Below, piece after piece: positions 60,460 through 64,000 of a stretch of DNA of 64,000 nucleotides. The first letter of the stretch is position 1, and each line of letters opens with the position of its first letter. A program made the translations under genes and the position numbers. The DNA comes from Rhynochetos jubatus (Eukaryota; Chordata; Aves; Eurypygiformes; Rhynochetidae): the NCBI GenBank assembly GCA_027574665.1, contig CM050650.1:51381304-51445303 (forward strand), given 5' to 3'. Under the pieces are notes generated by a model, which worked only from the letters and a program-made list of their open reading frames with translations, was not told the DNA's origin and made no database searches.

Positions 60460-62814
60460 GTAAGAGTTAGCACGGGAGCCATTACCAAATACAAACTCTA
60501 CCTGAAGTGGTTAAGTACGATCATGTTAGAAGTCAGAAAGGGCCAGGCTGTCCTAATGAATTTCTAGAAAATAAACACAACCTTCGGACACTGCTCCTGA
60601 CCATTTTGCATAGTGAAATATTTCACATATATTCTTTTCTGAGCGACATATGATGCAAAGCAAAGAACAGCCTGAAAGGCCAGAAACAAGTCTCCTTATC
60701 TCTCACTTCTCAGCACATTTCAGTTGTCCACAAGCAGCAAACAATATTAACACTTATTTGGAAAGCCGTACCTTTAAACAATCTCCACAGCCTTCCTCAA
60801 ACTGCTATAGTATTTAAGAAACCAATGTAAAAAGTTTCTTCATGAAGAAGAAACATTAAAAGGAAAAGGGAGGCTCAGTTCCTACAGCATTGCATCCAAT
60901 CACCTCACCCTGGCTCTCCGAGGGCCGTGCCGGTGGCGTGGGTTGGCTGGGTGCGAGGAAGACAAAGCTGAGCTCTGCAGCCAGGGATCTGCGCTCCCAC
61001 CCTGCACTGAGACAGAGCACCCGGACAGTGCAAGCCCACAGCTTCCAGTTCAGGGCTGGTGTCTGCCAGCCCGCCCCAGGGAGTTCACAGCTATCTGCAG
61101 CAGACCACGTTGGTGCAGGAGTTTTGTCCCTGCAGCAGTAGCTCCAGTTTTGGTTTGTCTTCTAGGTATCGCCAGTTAGCCAGATATGCTACAAGATGCT
61201 CCTTTAGCTTCATACACTTCAATAGCTATTGCCTTTTGCTAAACATCCCATTGATCTTTAGCTATGCCTCAGAGGAAGCTGGAAACACCCTTGAAAGACA
61301 GCCCTTTATCACTAACTGCTCAAGGTATGCAAACATTAGACTGAGATTACTAGTAAAGGTCCTGTCATCCTCCAGAAGGATCTGTATGTTCAGTTGCTGG
61401 GTAAAGGCAGGCGGGGTCAGGAACTGTTGAAATGCTCCTCACTGTAGTATGCTCCTCACTATAGGAAGTGACCTTGTGCAGCCACCTGCCTGGATGTGCT
61501 CTTAAGATGGTGAGGCTAGAGCAGTAGTCATTCAGCCGCACTGACTGTCATGTTAGCACAACTCTTTTGTGGTATGAACCTTCAAAACTCAGTCCTATAT
61601 TTGCTTATGCCAAATACGTTTTCTTCTGAGCTTACAAGGCTATTGTAATAGTTCATTTGCTTTCTTTTGTTTATTTAATTCTCTGTTGGTAACAAGACAC
61701 CTTTTGAACACCACATCTTCTCAAGTCCTTCACTGTAAGGAGTGGGTGGTTTACCTGTTGGTGGCCCTGACCCAGTGCTTGATGAAGAAGGTCATACAGC
61801 CGAAAGAGAAGGCAGGCTGCCCCTGATATCTGCTTGCAGATCCTCAGATTCAAGCTATTCTGCTACACGCCAGCTTGAAACAACCAGGACCCATTAACAC
61901 TTCCCTCCATCACCAAAACTCTTTTCTCATCCCTGCTCATCTTCTTAAGACAGCTTAACATCCCTGTCAACAACCCAAATAATTTATCCCTAAGACAGAC
62001 AGATGACAAATAATAATAATGGGTGGCTGGAAGACAGAAATTGGGGGTAACCTTGGCAGTTATGAGGGAGAGGGAATTTTGTTTGTAGGGGTGGGCAGAG
62101 AGCATGTTTTAGAAGGGAAAAGATAAACTCTTGAAAGAAAGCTAGAAAGCACCTGACATGGGAGAGCAGACAGAAGCCCTTCCCTCAGCAGACATGGGGG
62201 TCTCTGGCCAGGCAACAGCATGATGGGGTGGTATATGAACCCCAGCTGGATCTGGGGGGAGGCACCGATGGGCAGCAGGACGATGTAACCTGCAGGGCTA
62301 GTGCCCTGTGTAGGATGTGACACCCACATAAAGCCCTGGGAAGGAGAGGAGGACTGCTGCCACATTTCAGAAAGCCCTTGAAGAGCGAGGAAAGCGGCGC
62401 TTTTGTGGCAAAGGCTCGCTGCGGGAGAGGAGCAGACCAGGGAGAGGATCTTCTGATGCATGCCTCTGATTCTCATCCCTCCTGATCAGAGGAAGGACTG
62501 CCCTGAGCAGCATCCTTGTTCCTGAGTCATCAGATCTTCTGTTTGTCTGATTCTCAAGCATTAAAGAGGAATGGGTTGAAATACTCATCCTCTCTTCCCC
62601 AAAGTCATCCAAATCTTAAACAAGCAATACCATTTCCAACCTTCCACACCCAAAGGTATATGCTAACAATAGAAATAAAAAAATGGCTCAAATATATAAA
62701 GAAATAAATAAGAGCTCACTGAGCTGGATAGTGCATCTTTTTCAAGCTGTTCCGTTCTCTACCAAGAACCACAGAGTGCTCCCTTCTGCAAAGAGCATAC
62801 TCAGAAAAAATGAA

Positions 62815-62820
62815 TTTATT
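62815..62820 (-). terminator. SLC22A3: Candidate polyadenylation signal of SLC22A3
   Basis: AATAAA on the minus strand about 166 nt past the stop codon. Other hexamers further on could be used instead. Confidence 0.4.
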
Positions 62821-62985
62821 CCATATTTATAGAAAAATACATTGTTTGTTTTAAATGTCCTTATGCTTAAAAGAAGAACATGGAGTTCAATCCATACTCT
62901 GCAGCAAATTTTGTAGTAGTGGCAGGTGGAGAACAAATTCCCAGTATGGGAACATGGTTCTTTGCTCAGTGCCGTTCTTCAAAGG

Positions 62986-63043
62986 TCAAATATAAGAGTT
63001 GGTGTCCTGGTGTTTCCGTTTCTTGCCGCATTTAACAAAATGA
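62986..63043 (-). CDS. SLC22A3: SLC22A3 terminal exon
   Basis: A TTCTTCAG acceptor (minus strand) precedes [19 protein letters not shown] and TGA at 62988-62986. The phase joins the AG left by the previous exon. It forms the cytoplasmic tail. Confidence 0.85.
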
Positions 63044-63902
63044 CTGAAGAAACAGAAGGGGAGAAGGGTATAAGGGGGAAAGAAACAGGAAAAGATTAAA
63101 TCCAGGTTGTAGTCCAAGGTGCAGCACTGAACATTTACTTTCTGCATAGAAAATTTCCTTTCTTCAGTTTGTAGATTGAAGTGAGCAAAAGTTGTTGATG
63201 CAATATCCAAAGCCACTGCTTGAAACATTAGTTTATAACAGCAACTCCTCAAGAAATTTACTGCCATTCAAACGAAGGTGCATATGTTCCCTGCATGCCT
63301 GTGGTGCAGTGAAGAGTCTGACTTGCCGCGTGCTCACAGTGGGAAAGCCGTGCCTATAACTCTTCAGCTATAAATTCATCTTATATGTGACTTTTCAATG
63401 ACTTTCCAAATTGTGGCAATGTTCCCATGATCAAGGACCCTTCCTCACAGGATGTTTTGATTGAGTTAATGGCTGGTTTTCTTGAGCAAAGAGTTGCAGG
63501 CTATACTTTGCAGTATCTCCCTTGCACATTATTGCTTTCTGCTTCTAGAGGTGCATAAAACAACTTTGAGTCTCTCTGAGAAAAACACAGATTCCATCCT
63601 GATGGCTTTTCTTAACAACCAGCCTTAGTGGTATTAAAAAGTTCACATTTCTAATGAGGAAAATACCACCTGCTGATAACATCAACCTCACTAGGGAATT
63701 TACTTTGACACTTGGAAAACATCAGTAATTTATGACAACTGGCAAGGTTGAACACTGTCAGGAAAACTCATCTGAGTAAATGTATGAAAATACGTGTCAT
63801 ACCTTGAAAGCTGCTCAACATCCTCCACTGTCTCTGGTAAGGCGATTCCCTTTGTCTCTGGTAAAAGCAATACTAGGACCCCGCAGACAACTGCAAGAAT
63901 AC
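62986..63902 (-). CDS. SLC22A3: Solute carrier family 22 member 3-type organic cation transporter, last two coding exons (3' partial view)
   Basis: Two exons on the minus strand encode the C-terminus of a polyspecific organic cation transporter, a 12-helix plasma membrane protein of the major facilitator superfamily. The penultimate exon holds the end of the last helix, then [20 protein letters not shown]. The terminal exon ends with a basic tail, [16 protein letters not shown]. As I recall the human proteins, GIALPETV and the CKCGRNKK-like tail fit SLC22A3 better than SLC22A1 or SLC22A2. SLC22A3 is also a PLG neighbour in mammals. The rest of the gene lies right of the window. Confidence 0.9.
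63044..63802 (-). other. SLC22A3: SLC22A3 last intron
   Basis: A 759-bp GT-AG intron between the two coding exons. I see nothing else in it. Confidence 0.75.
63803..63902 (-). CDS. SLC22A3: SLC22A3 penultimate exon
   Basis: The 100-nt exon runs from a CCATAG acceptor to a GTATGA donor. It encodes [19 protein letters not shown] and [14 protein letters not shown], the end of the last membrane helix and the conserved PETKG motif of SLC22 transporters. Confidence 0.92.
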
Positions 63903-64000
63903 CTATGGTGGACAATGAAGAAATACAAAAACAACAAGGAAATTGTTAGTTTTCTTATTTTGGGTGTTCATCCACAGAGGAAAATCTATTCAGATTAAGA

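Larger units (their letters stand above)
58210..62814. other. Intergenic region between PLG and SLC22A3
   Basis: About 4.6 kb between convergent genes. It contains two exon-like segments (59796-59953, 60328-60459), listed separately. I recognise no repeat family or RNA gene in it. Confidence 0.55.

Noticed and set aside
61262..61324. Third exon-like segment downstream of PLG
   Set aside because: The AG and GT edges are fair, but the only open frame does not match the phase of the segment before it.

Overview
This is vertebrate nuclear DNA, almost certainly from a bird. Coding sequence is split into short exons with GT/AG borders. CR1 LINE fragments carry the typical 3'-end ATTCTRTG repeat, and two stretches look like avian endogenous-retrovirus LTRs. 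The locus is the plasminogen (PLG) / organic cation transporter (SLC22A3) neighbourhood.

Layout. (1) 1-22138, + strand: exons 4-19 of a plasminogen-family gene, called copy A here. Its exons 1-3 should lie left of the window. The gene stays open through five kringles and a serine-protease-like domain. The protease is not catalytic by sequence: the activation cleavage site is lost, the catalytic His is Gln, the catalytic Ser is Val (GDSGG reads AEVGG) and the S1-pocket Asp is Gly. (2) 22139-30663: 8.5 kb intergenic, with one LTR-like repeat. (3) 30664-58110, + strand: a complete 19-exon plasminogen gene, called copy B. It encodes 804 residues: signal peptide, PAN/apple domain, five kringles, an activation site and an intact His/Asp/Ser triad. 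(4) 58111-62985: 4.9 kb intergenic, with two unassigned exon-like segments of matching phase. (5) 62986-63902, - strand: the last two coding exons of an SLC22A3-type transporter, tail-to-tail with copy B.

How they fit together. Copy B has everything expected of secreted liver plasminogen, the zymogen of the fibrin-degrading protease plasmin. Copy A keeps the acidic lysine-binding pair in every kringle but has lost protease chemistry. That resembles HGF, MST1 and mammalian apolipoprotein(a), which are plasminogen relatives turned into ligands or competitors. A plausible inference is that copy A is a secreted, kringle-based ligand or an antagonist of plasminogen binding. This copy A / copy B pair is the most interesting thing in the window. 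Other points of note are remodelled splice sites between kringles 1 and 2 of copy A, its long Pro/Thr-rich kringle 4-5 linker, and uneven A/B divergence that suggests gene conversion around kringle 5.
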